From: Emcibacter sp.
GTDB taxonomy: Bacteria > Pseudomonadota > Alphaproteobacteria > Sphingomonadales > Emcibacteraceae
DNA: 64,000 bases
Assembly: GCA_021774785.1 (NCBI GenBank)
Contig: JAJFIQ010000026.1
Span: 496,001 to 560,000 of the forward strand
Direction: 5' to 3'
The notes under the pieces were generated by a model. It searched no databases. It was not told the origin of the DNA and saw only the letters and a program-made list of their open reading frames with translations. Shown piece after piece: positions 55,919 through 64,000 of the stretch. Position 1 is the stretch's first letter; every line of letters starts with the position of its first letter. Position numbers and translations under genes: made by a program.

Positions 55919-56791
55919 TTACTTTCTCAGGCGTGTGATCAGGCTGGAGGTATCCCACCGATTGCCCCCTTCGGCCTGAATTTCACTATAAAATTGATTG
56001 ACCAAAGTGGTCACGGGCAGTTCTGCCCCGTTCAGATGGGCTTCTTCGAGCACAATTTCAAGGTCTTTGCGCATCCAGTCAACAGCAAAGCCGAAATCAA
56101 ACTGATTATTGATCATGGTCTGGTAACGGTTTTCCATTTGCCAGCTTTGGGCCGCCCCCTTGGAGATTACGTCAATCACGTCACGGGCATCAAGCCCGGC
56201 GGCTTCGGCAAAATTGATGCCCTCTGACAGGGCCTGTACCAGACCGCCAATGCATATCTGGTTGACCATCTTGGTCAGCTGCCCACACCCCGCAGGTCCC
56301 AGTAATTTTGTTTTCTGGCCATAGCACTGTAATATGGGATCAACTTGTGCGAAGGTTTTTTCCGCGCCCCCGACCATAATCGTCAGGCGGCCATTTTCCG
56401 CCCCGGCCTGACCACCGGATACCGGTGCATCCAGAAATTTCAGACCTTGCGCGCGGGCTAAATTGTCCAATTCACGGGCGAGGGTGGCCGATGCGGTGGT
56501 ATGGTCAACAAATATAGCACCGTCTTTCATTCCCCGAAAAGCCCCGTCATCGCCAAGGGTGATAGCCTGTACATCGTCATCATTGCCAACACAGGCAAAG
56601 ACAATATCGGCTCCTTCAGCGGCTTGTCTGGGTGTCTCGGCTGCTTTGCCACCATATTCTGTAACCCAGTCAGCAGCTTTCAAAGCGGTGCGATTATAAA
56701 CCGTGACGTCATATCCGGCTTTTTGCAGGTGCCCTGCCATGGGATAGCCCATGACGCCAAGGCCGAGAAAGGTGAGTTTGTCCTTAGCCAT
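55919..56791 (-). CDS. Beta-hydroxyacid dehydrogenase (3-hydroxyisobutyrate / tartronate semialdehyde reductase type)
   Basis: This 290-residue NAD(P)-dependent enzyme starts with the GLGVMGYPMAGHLQKAGYDV dinucleotide site. FLDAPVSGGQAGAENGRLTI is the substrate motif, and the catalytic Lys sits in CGQLTKMVNQICIG. These features define the beta-HAD family, which includes 3-hydroxyisobutyrate dehydrogenase and 2-hydroxy-3-oxopropionate reductase. The substrate cannot be fixed from the sequence alone. SlyX precedes it by 11 bases and DUF983 follows by 3, so the three may be one transcript. Confidence 0.9.
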   Translation of the reverse strand: MAKDKLTFLGLGVMGYPMAGHLQKAGYDVTVYNRTALKAADWVTEYGGKAAETPRQAAEGADIVFACVGNDDDVQAITLGDDGAFRGMKDGAIFVDHTTASATLARELDNLARAQGLKFLDAPVSGGQAGAENGRLTIMVGGAEKTFAQVDPILQCYGQKTKLLGPAGCGQLTKMVNQICIGGLVQALSEGINFAEAAGLDARDVIDVISKGAAQSWQMENRYQTMINNQFDFGFAVDWMRKDLEIVLEEAHLNGAELPVTTLVNQFYSEIQAEGGNRWDTSSLITRLRK

Positions 56792-56802
56792 ATATTTTGT
56801 CC

Positions 56803-57015
56803 TTAATAATGCGGGGGAACTTCGTGAGTAACGGTACCGTCTTCGGATGGATTTTCAAGATTTTCCAATCTTTCGGTGGCACGGGACAGGTGTTTTTTAA
56901 GGCGATCTATTTCTTTCCATTGCTGGCCAACCATATCACTCAGATCTTGTATTTGTCGATCCTGATGGGTGATGGTGCTTTCAATTTCCAGAAGCCGCTC
57001 CAATTCTGTGGTCAT
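56803..57015 (-). CDS. slyX: SlyX family protein
   Basis: This is a 70-residue coiled-coil protein with LERLLEIESTITHQDRQIQD, followed by LSDMVGQQWKEIDRLKKHLS, and the conserved C-terminal PPHY. SlyX is widespread in proteobacteria but its role is not established. It is the first gene of the slyX - dehydrogenase - DUF983 run on the minus strand. Confidence 0.87.
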   Translation of the reverse strand: MTTELERLLEIESTITHQDRQIQDLSDMVGQQWKEIDRLKKHLSRATERLENLENPSEDGTVTHEVPPHY

Positions 57016-57101
57016 AACATTGCCTTATTTTAGCAGAATAAATTAGGGTATAACCTATTTGGGCAGCAATTGGCAATCTGTGATATTGAAGAGAGTATGC
57101 G

Positions 57102-58232
57102 ATGAGGAAAAGTAAATTAGTTGGTATTATATTATATATCTGCTGTGTGATATTTTCTTTGAAACCGGCTTATGCCACCACCATGGAAGAGGTCAGAGCT
57201 TTACAGGAAAAAGCTGCCCTTTCAATGGAAAAGCTGAAATCCAGCGCGGAAGCGGGCAAGGATATTTCCAAAATAGTTCCCATGATGAAGAATGTAAAAG
57301 TCCTTGGTGATCAGGGCAAAATTAAGGAAGCGGACAGGCTACTTGATAAAATTCTTTATGAATTTGAGCTTCTCAACCCTCCCTTAGCCCAGCAAGAACA
57401 CCGAAGTGACCAGCCACAGATATTCATCAACCCCAGAAAAGTGAATATTCATGGCTATAAACAAGGTGCCATGGAGGCCTTCATCACGGGGGATGGAAAA
57501 TATATATTTTTCAATAACGATAAAACGGATACGCCCAGAACAGATAAAAATATTTATTATGCCAAGCGCATTGATGACATAAATTTCAAATTCATGGGTG
57601 AAATAAAAGGTATTAATTCTGAGAAAGTAGATGGTGTGCCGTCGATGGATAGAAATGGTAATTTCTACTTTGTTTCAATGGTCAACTATACCAAAGAGAA
57701 TAAATTTGCCACTGTTTACAGTGGAAAGTTTCGCAAAGGCCGTGTGCACGACATCAAAGCCCATCCTGAATTATCGCTCAATTTACCGGGTTGGATTAAT
57801 ATGGATATTGAAATAAGTTTGGACGGCAATATATTATATTCTACCCAGACCTATTTTGGTGACGGACCGCCCCCTAAGCAATCCTATTTTATTGTGGCCC
57901 ATCTAAAAGACGGAAAATTTGAAATTGACCCCCGGTCCAATGATATTTTTCACAATATTAATACGACTGCACTGGAATATGCTGCGTCTATATCTTCTGA
58001 CGGGCTGGCGTTGTATTTTACCAGACTGAACTATACGGGCGGACTTACATTTAAAAGTTATTCTGCCACGCGCCCCCATAAGAATGCCCGATTTTCTGTA
58101 CCGCGACAGATAACGGCTATTACGGGATATGCAGAAGCCCCCGCCATTACTTCTGACGGAAAACTGATGTATTTCCATAAAAAAGATGGAAAGCGTTTCT
58201 CCCTGTTCGTACTGGAACGGGCGGCTAAATAA
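57102..58232 (+). CDS. Exported TolB/PD40-like beta-propeller protein
   Basis: The 376-residue protein has a signal peptide (ending KPAYA-TTM, about 26 residues). A helical stretch follows at about 28-95, resembling the start of lipoprotein-anchored propeller proteins. Several WD40-like/PD40 blades come next, marked by repeats such as EAFITGDGKYIFF, SMDRNGNFYF, EISLDGNILYST, SISSDGLALYFT and AITSDGKLMYF. Such propellers serve as periplasmic binding or scaffold modules. The partner is unknown. It is convergent with gltD, 12 bases apart. Confidence 0.82.
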   Translation: MRKSKLVGIILYICCVIFSLKPAYATTMEEVRALQEKAALSMEKLKSSAEAGKDISKIVPMMKNVKVLGDQGKIKEADRLLDKILYEFELLNPPLAQQEHRSDQPQIFINPRKVNIHGYKQGAMEAFITGDGKYIFFNNDKTDTPRTDKNIYYAKRIDDINFKFMGEIKGINSEKVDGVPSMDRNGNFYFVSMVNYTKENKFATVYSGKFRKGRVHDIKAHPELSLNLPGWINMDIEISLDGNILYSTQTYFGDGPPPKQSYFIVAHLKDGKFEIDPRSNDIFHNINTTALEYAASISSDGLALYFTRLNYTGGLTFKSYSATRPHKNARFSVPRQITAITGYAEAPAITSDGKLMYFHKKDGKRFSLFVLERAAK

Positions 58233-58244
58233 GCCACATCAACT

Positions 58245-59666
58245 CTAGCGCGGCAATCTGGAAACGCCCATCAGATATTCATCAACGGCGCGGGCGGCTT
58301 GTCGGCCTTCACGTATGGCCCATACCACCAGCGATTGTCCGCGGCGCATGTCGCCTGCGGCAAAAATCTTTGATGAGGATGTCTGATAGCTATTGGTATC
58401 CGCCAGAACATTACCGCGTTCATCAAGGGCGATAGCTAGCTGTTCAAGCAGACCTTCCTTTACTGGATTGGTGAATCCCATGGCAAGCAGGACAAGGTCC
58501 GCATCCAGTTCAAATTCACTGCCTTTGATTTTCTGGAATTTTTCATCTACCTGATAACAGCGGAGCGCTGCCAATTTGCCGTCTTCTCCGGCAACAAATT
58601 CTCCGGTGGCAACGGACCATTCCCGGTCAGCCCCCTCTTCCTGAGAGGTTGATGTTCTGAGTTTCATGGGCCAGTTGGGCCATGTGAGGTCTTTGTCTTC
58701 ATGGGCGGGTGGTTTTGGCATGATCTCGATCTGTGTCACTGAAACTGCCCCCTGACGGAAGGATGTACCCACACAGTCAGAACCGGTATCACCGCCCCCG
58801 ATGACAATCACGCGCTTGCCCGCTGCGGAAATATCCTTTTCATTGGGTAACGGTTCACCGGCATTGCGTTGATTTTGCTGGATCAGGAAATCCATGGCGA
58901 AATGCACACCGTCAAGTTCCCGTCCGGGGATAGTCAGGTCACGGGGTTGTTCGGAACCACCGGCTAGCACAACACTGTCATAATGTTCTACTAACCGTGA
59001 GGCCGGAATATCCTTGCCCACTTCCATACTGGTCCAGAAGGTTACCCCTTCCTGTTCCATTTGCTGTACCCGGCGGTCAATGAGGGTTTTCGACATTTTA
59101 AAATCAGGAATTCCATAGCGCAGTAGGCCGCCCGCACGGCGATTTTTTTCATATACCGCCACATCATGTCCGGCCCGTGCCAGTTGTTGGGCGCAGGCTA
59201 ACCCCGCAGGGCCAGAGCCGACGATGGCTATCTTTTTACCGGTTTTTACTACGGGTGGCAGTGGTGTGATCCAGCCTTTCTTCCATCCCTTGTCAACAAT
59301 GGCACATTCAATGGTCTTGATGGTCACAGATTGATCATCAAGGTTTAATGTGCAGGCTGCCTCGCAGGGTGCAGGGCATATCCGTCCGGTAAATTCCGGA
59401 AAATTATTGGTGGAATGCAGGGTATCAAGCGCCCCCTGCCAGTCTTCTCTCCAGACCAGATCATTCCAGTCGGGGATCATGTTATTCACTGGGCATCCCG
59501 TATGACAGAAAGGTATTCCGCAATCCATGCATCGGCCACTTTGTTGTGATACGGTATGATCTCGCATGGGATTGATAAATTCATCATAATGACGCACCCG
59601 GTCACCCGCAGGGGCGTAGGTCCGTTCCTGACGGGTAAATTCCATAAATCCGGTAGGTTTTCCCAT
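58245..59666 (-). CDS. gltD: Glutamate synthase small subunit
   Basis: GltD is the FAD/NADPH subunit that supplies electrons to the large subunit for making glutamate from glutamine and 2-oxoglutarate. The 473 residues hold two low-potential 4Fe-4S motifs near the N-terminus ([17 protein letters not shown] and [12 protein letters not shown]). They also hold the FAD motif [19 protein letters not shown] and the NADPH motif [13 protein letters not shown]. The gene follows gltB by 13 bases in the same direction. Confidence 0.96.
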   Translation of the reverse strand: MGKPTGFMEFTRQERTYAPAGDRVRHYDEFINPMRDHTVSQQSGRCMDCGIPFCHTGCPVNNMIPDWNDLVWREDWQGALDTLHSTNNFPEFTGRICPAPCEAACTLNLDDQSVTIKTIECAIVDKGWKKGWITPLPPVVKTGKKIAIVGSGPAGLACAQQLARAGHDVAVYEKNRRAGGLLRYGIPDFKMSKTLIDRRVQQMEQEGVTFWTSMEVGKDIPASRLVEHYDSVVLAGGSEQPRDLTIPGRELDGVHFAMDFLIQQNQRNAGEPLPNEKDISAAGKRVIVIGGGDTGSDCVGTSFRQGAVSVTQIEIMPKPPAHEDKDLTWPNWPMKLRTSTSQEEGADREWSVATGEFVAGEDGKLAALRCYQVDEKFQKIKGSEFELDADLVLLAMGFTNPVKEGLLEQLAIALDERGNVLADTNSYQTSSSKIFAAGDMRRGQSLVVWAIREGRQAARAVDEYLMGVSRLPR

Positions 59667-59679
59667 TTTCAGCTTCCTC

Positions 59680-62600
59680 TTAATTCAACGTTTGACCGGT
59701 ATAGGCGGACAGGACGGTTTGGGTCGGTGCCATTTCCTGTAACGCGCGACGATATTCCACCGGCATCACTTTGACGAATTTCGGCAGATAGACGTCCTGA
59801 TTTTCCAGAATGGTTTTGGCGCGCGCACTGCCCGTATAACGCACATGATTTTCCAGCAGCATCACCAGCCGTTCCACATCATTGCCGGACATATTATTAC
59901 GCAGCACATCAACTCGTCCATGACTTTCCAGATCACCGGACTGCTGTTCGCGGGCCATAGCATCTTCTTCGGGCATAGGCTCCAGCTCGACCATGGCAAG
60001 GTTGCAGCGTTTGTCAAAATCACCGGCCTCATCAAGAACGTAGGCAATACCGCCGCTCATTCCGGCGGCAAAATTCCGGCCTGTCTCACCGATAACCACG
60101 ATGCAGCCCCCGGTCATATATTCACAGCCGTGATCACCAACCCCTTCGACCACCGCAATGGCACCGGAATTGCGAACCGCAAAACGCTCGCCCGCCACAC
60201 CCCGGAAATAACATTCACCGCTGACGGCCCCATAAAGAACTGTATTGCCGACAATGATACTATTTTCCGGTTCGATCTTGCTCATCTCGGGTGGATAGAT
60301 TGCCAGATGTCCCCCACTCAGCCCCTTGCCCACATAATCATTGCCCTCACCGGACAATTCTATGGTCACACCTCTGGCGACAAAGGCACCAAAGCTCTGA
60401 CCGGCTGTGCCGGAAAGTTTCACATGGATCGTATCATCGGGCAGCCCCTTATGGCCGTATTTTTCAGCCACACGACCGGATAATAAAGCACCGCAGGAAC
60501 GATCAGTATTATTGATATTCTCTGTGATGGTCACGGGTTTTTTATTTTCCAGGGCATCGCGGGCCTGATCAATAAGTTTCCGGTCCAATATTTCATCCAG
60601 TTCATGGGCCTGACTTTTGGTATTGGAAATATCATTACCTTTATCGGACCCAGTGTCAGACTTTGGCATATGGAACAGCTTGCTGAAGTCCAGACCATCA
60701 GCTTTCCAATGTTTGATGGCAGTGTTTTTGCTGAGCAGGTCGGACCTTCCGATAATATCCCCCAGTTTACGGATACACATACCGGCCATGATCTTTCGCA
60801 CTTCTTCAGCAACAAAGAAGAAATAATTCACCACATGTTCTGGCTTGCCTTTGAATTTCCGGCGCAATACAGGATCTTGTGTCGCGATGCCAACGGGACA
60901 GGTATTCAGATGACATTTCCGCATCATGATGCAACCGCTGGCGATCAGGGGCGCGGTGGCAAAACCGAACTCATCAGCACCAAGAAGCGCACCAATAACA
61001 ACATCCCGGCCCGTCTTCAGGCCGCCGTCTACCTGGACACAGATGCGGTCTCGGAGTTTATTGAGCACCAATGTCTGCTGGGTTTCCGCAAGGCCCATTT
61101 CCCATGGGGATCCGGCATTCTTGATGCTGGTCAGCGGGCTGGCACCGGTACCGCCGTCATATCCTGAAATGGTCAGATGATCGGCCTTGGCCTTGGACAC
61201 TCCGGCTGCAACAGTTCCGACCCCGATCTCGGACACTAGTTTGACGCTGATCCGGGCTTTCGGGTTGACATTCTTCAGGTCGTAAATCAGCTGTGCTAAA
61301 TCCTCAATGGAATAAATATCATGATGGGGTGGTGGGGATATCAGACCAACCCCCGGCGTGGAATGGCGGACCTTGGCGATCACAGCATCCACTTTATGAC
61401 CTGGCAGCTGTCCGCCTTCACCGGGTTTGGCCCCCTGTGCCATCTTGATTTGGATTTCGTCAGCATTAACCAGATATTGTGTGGTCACCCCAAAACGGCC
61501 AGATGCCACCTGCTTGATGGCACTGCGGCGCAGGTCGCCGTTCCGGTCGGGTGTGAAACGGTCCGGTTCTTCGCCGCCTTCACCGGTATTGGACTTGCCG
61601 CCGATGCGGTTCATGGCAATGGCAAGGTTGGTATGGGATTCGCGGCTGATGGAGCCAAATGACATGGCGCCGGTAACAAAACGTTTGACGATTTCGCTGG
61701 CCGGTTCTACCTCATCCAGTGAAAGGGGTTTTGGTGCCTGTTTAATGTCAAACAGCCCGCGCGGTGTGAGCAGCCGTTGGGACTGCTCGTTAATGGTGCG
61801 GGCATAGGTATCATATTGTTCCTGATTATTGCCACGGACCGCATGCTGGAGGCTGCTGACGCTTTCCGATGTCCACATATGGTCTTCACCGCGCAGCCGT
61901 ATGGCATATTCACCGCCCACATCCAGCGCATTGTTATAAACCAGACTTTCGCGGAAGGCCTGATCATGGCGCATGATGGTTTCGCGGGAAATTTCCTTGA
62001 GACCAACACCCTCAATGGCACTTTGGGTTTTGGTGAAATATTTCTCGATAAATTCACTATTGAGACCAACGGCATCAAAAATCTGAGCGCCGCAATAGGA
62101 CTGATAGGTAGAGATACCCATCTTGGACATGACTTTCAAAATACCCTTATCAATGGCTTTAGTATAGCGTGTCCGTGCCACCCTCGGGCTAATCACTTTA
62201 TTAGATTCAGGGGCAAGTTCTTTGGCCATTGCCGTGATGGTTTCAAAGGCGAGATAGGGATTGATGGCTTCGGCACCATATCCGGCCAGCACACAAAAAT
62301 GATGAACTTCGCGGGCTTCACCGGTTTCCACCACCAGGCCGACAGAGGTTCGAAGTCCTTTACGGATCAGGTAATGGTGAACGGCCGATGTGGCCAGTAA
62401 CGCGGGAATAGCTATGCGTTCTTCGCTAACACCCCGGTCAGACAGGATGATGATGTTATCGCCTTCAATCACCGACACTTCTGCCAGCAGGCATATGCTT
62501 TCAATGGCATTATCCATGCCCTTAATGCCCTTTGCGGCATCATAGGTCACATCAATAGTGACGGTTCGGAAATTATTGTCGGGAATATCGCCGATGGTAC

Positions 62601-64000
62601 GGATTTTTTCCAGATCTTCATTGCTCAGGATAGGCTGGCGTACTTCCAGACGTTTATGGGTACCGACCCCTTTCAGGTCCAGAAGGTTTGGCCGTGGTCC
62701 GATGAAGGACACCAGCGACATCACAGCCTCTTCCCGAATCGGGTCAATGGGCGGGTTGGTCACCTGGGCAAAATTCTGCTTGAAGTAGCTATAGAGCAGC
62801 TTTGATTTATTGGACAGGGCCGAGATCGGCGTGTCCGTTCCCATGGAGCCAAGTGCCTCTTGTGCGCTGGTGGTCATGGGCGGAAACAGGAGTTTGATAT
62901 CCTCCTGAGTATAGCCAAAAGCCTGTTGCCGTTTCAATAGGGACACATCAGTATCATGATGAGGGGCAAATTCCGCCGGCAGGTCTTCCAATTTGATCTG
63001 GGTACGGGCAAGGATCGCCTCATAATTATGGGCGCTTGCCAGTTCTGTCTTGATTTCATCATCCCCGATGATCCGGCCTTGCTTGGTGTCGATCAGCAGC
63101 ATCTTGCCCGGTTGCAGGCGCCATTTCTGAACGATTTTATTTTCCGGTATGGGCAAAACCCCCATTTCGGACGCCAATACCACCATATCATCATCGGTGA
63201 CAAGATAACGGGCCGGACGCAGGCCGTTGCGATCAAGGGTTGCCCCGATCAGGTTGCCATCGGTAAAAGCCATGGCGGCAGGGCCATCCCATGGCTCCAT
63301 CAAGGCGGCATGATATTCATAAAAAGCCCGGCGTTTTTCATTCATCAGCGGGTTGCCGGCCCAAGCTTCCGGGATTAGCATCATCATGGCATGAACGATA
63401 CTATAATCGGCGGCCACCAAAAGTTCGAGCGCATTGTCAAAACTTGCCGTATCGGAAATGCCCTCTGGAATCAGGGGCCAGAGTTTTTCCAGATCATCGC
63501 CTATGACATCAGAATGCATACTAAAACGCCGTGATGCCATCCAGTTTACGTTACCGCGTACGGTATTAATTTCGCCGTTGTGGCAAACCATACGGAACGG
63601 CTGCGCCAAGCCCCATGTGGGAAAGGTGTTGGTGGAAAACCGTTGATGGACAAGAGCGAGAGCCGATTTCATACGTTCATCAGTCAGGTCTTTATAATAG
63701 ACCCCAACCTGTGTCGCCAGAAGCATACCTTTATAAAGTAAAGTGCGGCTTGAACAGCAACAAGCATAATAATGATCTGTTTCGGCGTCCATATCAAAGA
63801 CGATATTGGAAAGCTGTTTTCGAATCAGATAAAGCTTCAGCTCAAACTGCGCGTTGTTATTACAATTATCCCCAATACCGACAAATCCTTGCACGATGGC
63901 GGGCTCGGATGCTTTTACACCATCACTGAAGCCGCTGTTGTCAGTGGGTACATCCCGCCAGCCAAGAAACTGCTGGCTTTCCTGATCCACCAGACCCTCA
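59680..64000 (-). CDS. gltB: Glutamate synthase large subunit (N-terminus beyond the window)
   Basis: At least 1,440 codons are visible and the frame continues past base 64000; the GTG at 63988-63990 is an internal Val. The missing N-terminus would carry the glutaminase Cys1, so the amidotransferase domain is only partly seen here. Visible parts are the amidotransferase remainder ([16 protein letters not shown]), the central domain, and the FMN synthase domain ([18 protein letters not shown]). The 3Fe-4S site is CHLNTCPVG near MMRKC. The C-terminal GXGXG structural domain is also present. It forms the gltB-gltD unit of ammonia assimilation. Confidence 0.97.
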   Translation of the reverse strand, partial: EGLVDQESQQFLGWRDVPTDNSGFSDGVKASEPAIVQGFVGIGDNCNNNAQFELKLYLIRKQLSNIVFDMDAETDHYYACCCSSRTLLYKGMLLATQVGVYYKDLTDERMKSALALVHQRFSTNTFPTWGLAQPFRMVCHNGEINTVRGNVNWMASRRFSMHSDVIGDDLEKLWPLIPEGISDTASFDNALELLVAADYSIVHAMMMLIPEAWAGNPLMNEKRRAFYEYHAALMEPWDGPAAMAFTDGNLIGATLDRNGLRPARYLVTDDDMVVLASEMGVLPIPENKIVQKWRLQPGKMLLIDTKQGRIIGDDEIKTELASAHNYEAILARTQIKLEDLPAEFAPHHDTDVSLLKRQQAFGYTQEDIKLLFPPMTTSAQEALGSMGTDTPISALSNKSKLLYSYFKQNFAQVTNPPIDPIREEAVMSLVSFIGPRPNLLDLKGVGTHKRLEVRQPILSNEDLEKIRTIGDIPDNNFRTVTIDVTYDAAKGIKGMDNAIESICLLAEVSVIEGDNIIILSDRGVSEERIAIPALLATSAVHHYLIRKGLRTSVGLVVETGEAREVHHFCVLAGYGAEAINPYLAFETITAMAKELAPESNKVISPRVARTRYTKAIDKGILKVMSKMGISTYQSYCGAQIFDAVGLNSEFIEKYFTKTQSAIEGVGLKEISRETIMRHDQAFRESLVYNNALDVGGEYAIRLRGEDHMWTSESVSSLQHAVRGNNQEQYDTYARTINEQSQRLLTPRGLFDIKQAPKPLSLDEVEPASEIVKRFVTGAMSFGSISRESHTNLAIAMNRIGGKSNTGEGGEEPDRFTPDRNGDLRRSAIKQVASGRFGVTTQYLVNADEIQIKMAQGAKPGEGGQLPGHKVDAVIAKVRHSTPGVGLISPPPHHDIYSIEDLAQLIYDLKNVNPKARISVKLVSEIGVGTVAAGVSKAKADHLTISGYDGGTGASPLTSIKNAGSPWEMGLAETQQTLVLNKLRDRICVQVDGGLKTGRDVVIGALLGADEFGFATAPLIASGCIMMRKCHLNTCPVGIATQDPVLRRKFKGKPEHVVNYFFFVAEEVRKIMAGMCIRKLGDIIGRSDLLSKNTAIKHWKADGLDFSKLFHMPKSDTGSDKGNDISNTKSQAHELDEILDRKLIDQARDALENKKPVTITENINNTDRSCGALLSGRVAEKYGHKGLPDDTIHVKLSGTAGQSFGAFVARGVTIELSGEGNDYVGKGLSGGHLAIYPPEMSKIEPENSIIVGNTVLYGAVSGECYFRGVAGERFAVRNSGAIAVVEGVGDHGCEYMTGGCIVVIGETGRNFAAGMSGGIAYVLDEAGDFDKRCNLAMVELEPMPEEDAMAREQQSGDLESHGRVDVLRNNMSGNDVERLVMLLENHVRYTGSARAKTILENQDVYLPKFVKVMPVEYRRALQEMAPTQTVLSAYTGQTLN

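Overview
The window is a gene-dense stretch of chromosome from an alphaproteobacterium of roughly balanced base composition. Support for this comes from a class I lysyl-tRNA synthetase, an Irr-type Fur regulator, the contiguous dnaA-dnaN-recF-gyrB block with rpsT upstream, the mutM // ubiE-ubiB-coaBC-dut arrangement, the rimP-nusA-ylxR-infB-rbfA-truB-rpsO-pnp block, and a CtrA-like TTAA-N7-TTAA site. An Emcibacter/Kordiimonas-like lineage is my guess, not a demonstrated assignment. I see no rRNA, tRNA, CRISPR array, insertion sequence or prophage. Nearly all genes look vertically inherited.

Layout. 0-9.5 kb: the end of an SDR gene, a molybdopterin oxidoreductase, a nitrate-sensor-type chemoreceptor, class I lysS, a phosphoglycosyl transferase behind a CtrA-like site, metK and trmB. 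9.5-19 kb: the transcription/translation operon rimP, nusA, ylxR-L7Ae, infB, rbfA, truB, rpsO and pnp. It has a promoter plus terminator-like hairpin in its leader, a long hairpin before pnp, and a strong terminator at the end. 19-31 kb: a Cys-rich nitronate-monooxygenase-like protein, Irr, an SH3 protein, a hydroxyacid dehydrogenase, and a sulfur cluster (Rrf2 regulator, cysK, a ThiS/MoaD-like protein without Gly-Gly, a MoeB/ThiF-like enzyme). Next come dut, coaBC, ubiB and ubiE, then mutM and an enoyl-CoA hydratase. 31-39 kb: rpsT, a rhodanese protein, dnaA, dnaN, recF and gyrB. 39-45 kb: a truncated methylglyoxal synthase coupled to a degenerate deformylase, a VOC protein, a class A PBP, a MaoC protein, a YgjP-type metalloprotease, a YcgN-type protein and an SCO protein.

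45-51 kb is the most unusual part. It is a signalling neighbourhood with a degenerate EAL-domain protein, a LapG-type cysteine protease, a membrane sensor ending in a degenerate HD-GYP domain, and an Hpt protein. Beside it is a small two-helix membrane protein whose promoter carries an FNR/FixK-type box at about -41.5. 51-64 kb: a SleB-type wall hydrolase, an exported methyltransferase, an M24 peptidase, an acyltransferase with an apparent non-standard start, DUF983, a beta-hydroxyacid dehydrogenase, SlyX, an exported beta-propeller protein, and gltD-gltB (gltB runs off the window).

The best leads for undescribed biology are: the LapG / degenerate EAL / degenerate HD-GYP neighbourhood; the ThiS-like protein lacking a C-terminal diglycine inside a cysteine-synthesis cluster; the degenerate deformylase and truncated MgsA pair; the FNR-class-II promoter for a 65-residue membrane protein; and the Cys-rich extension on the nitronate-monooxygenase-like protein. 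All functional links are inferences from sequence and position.
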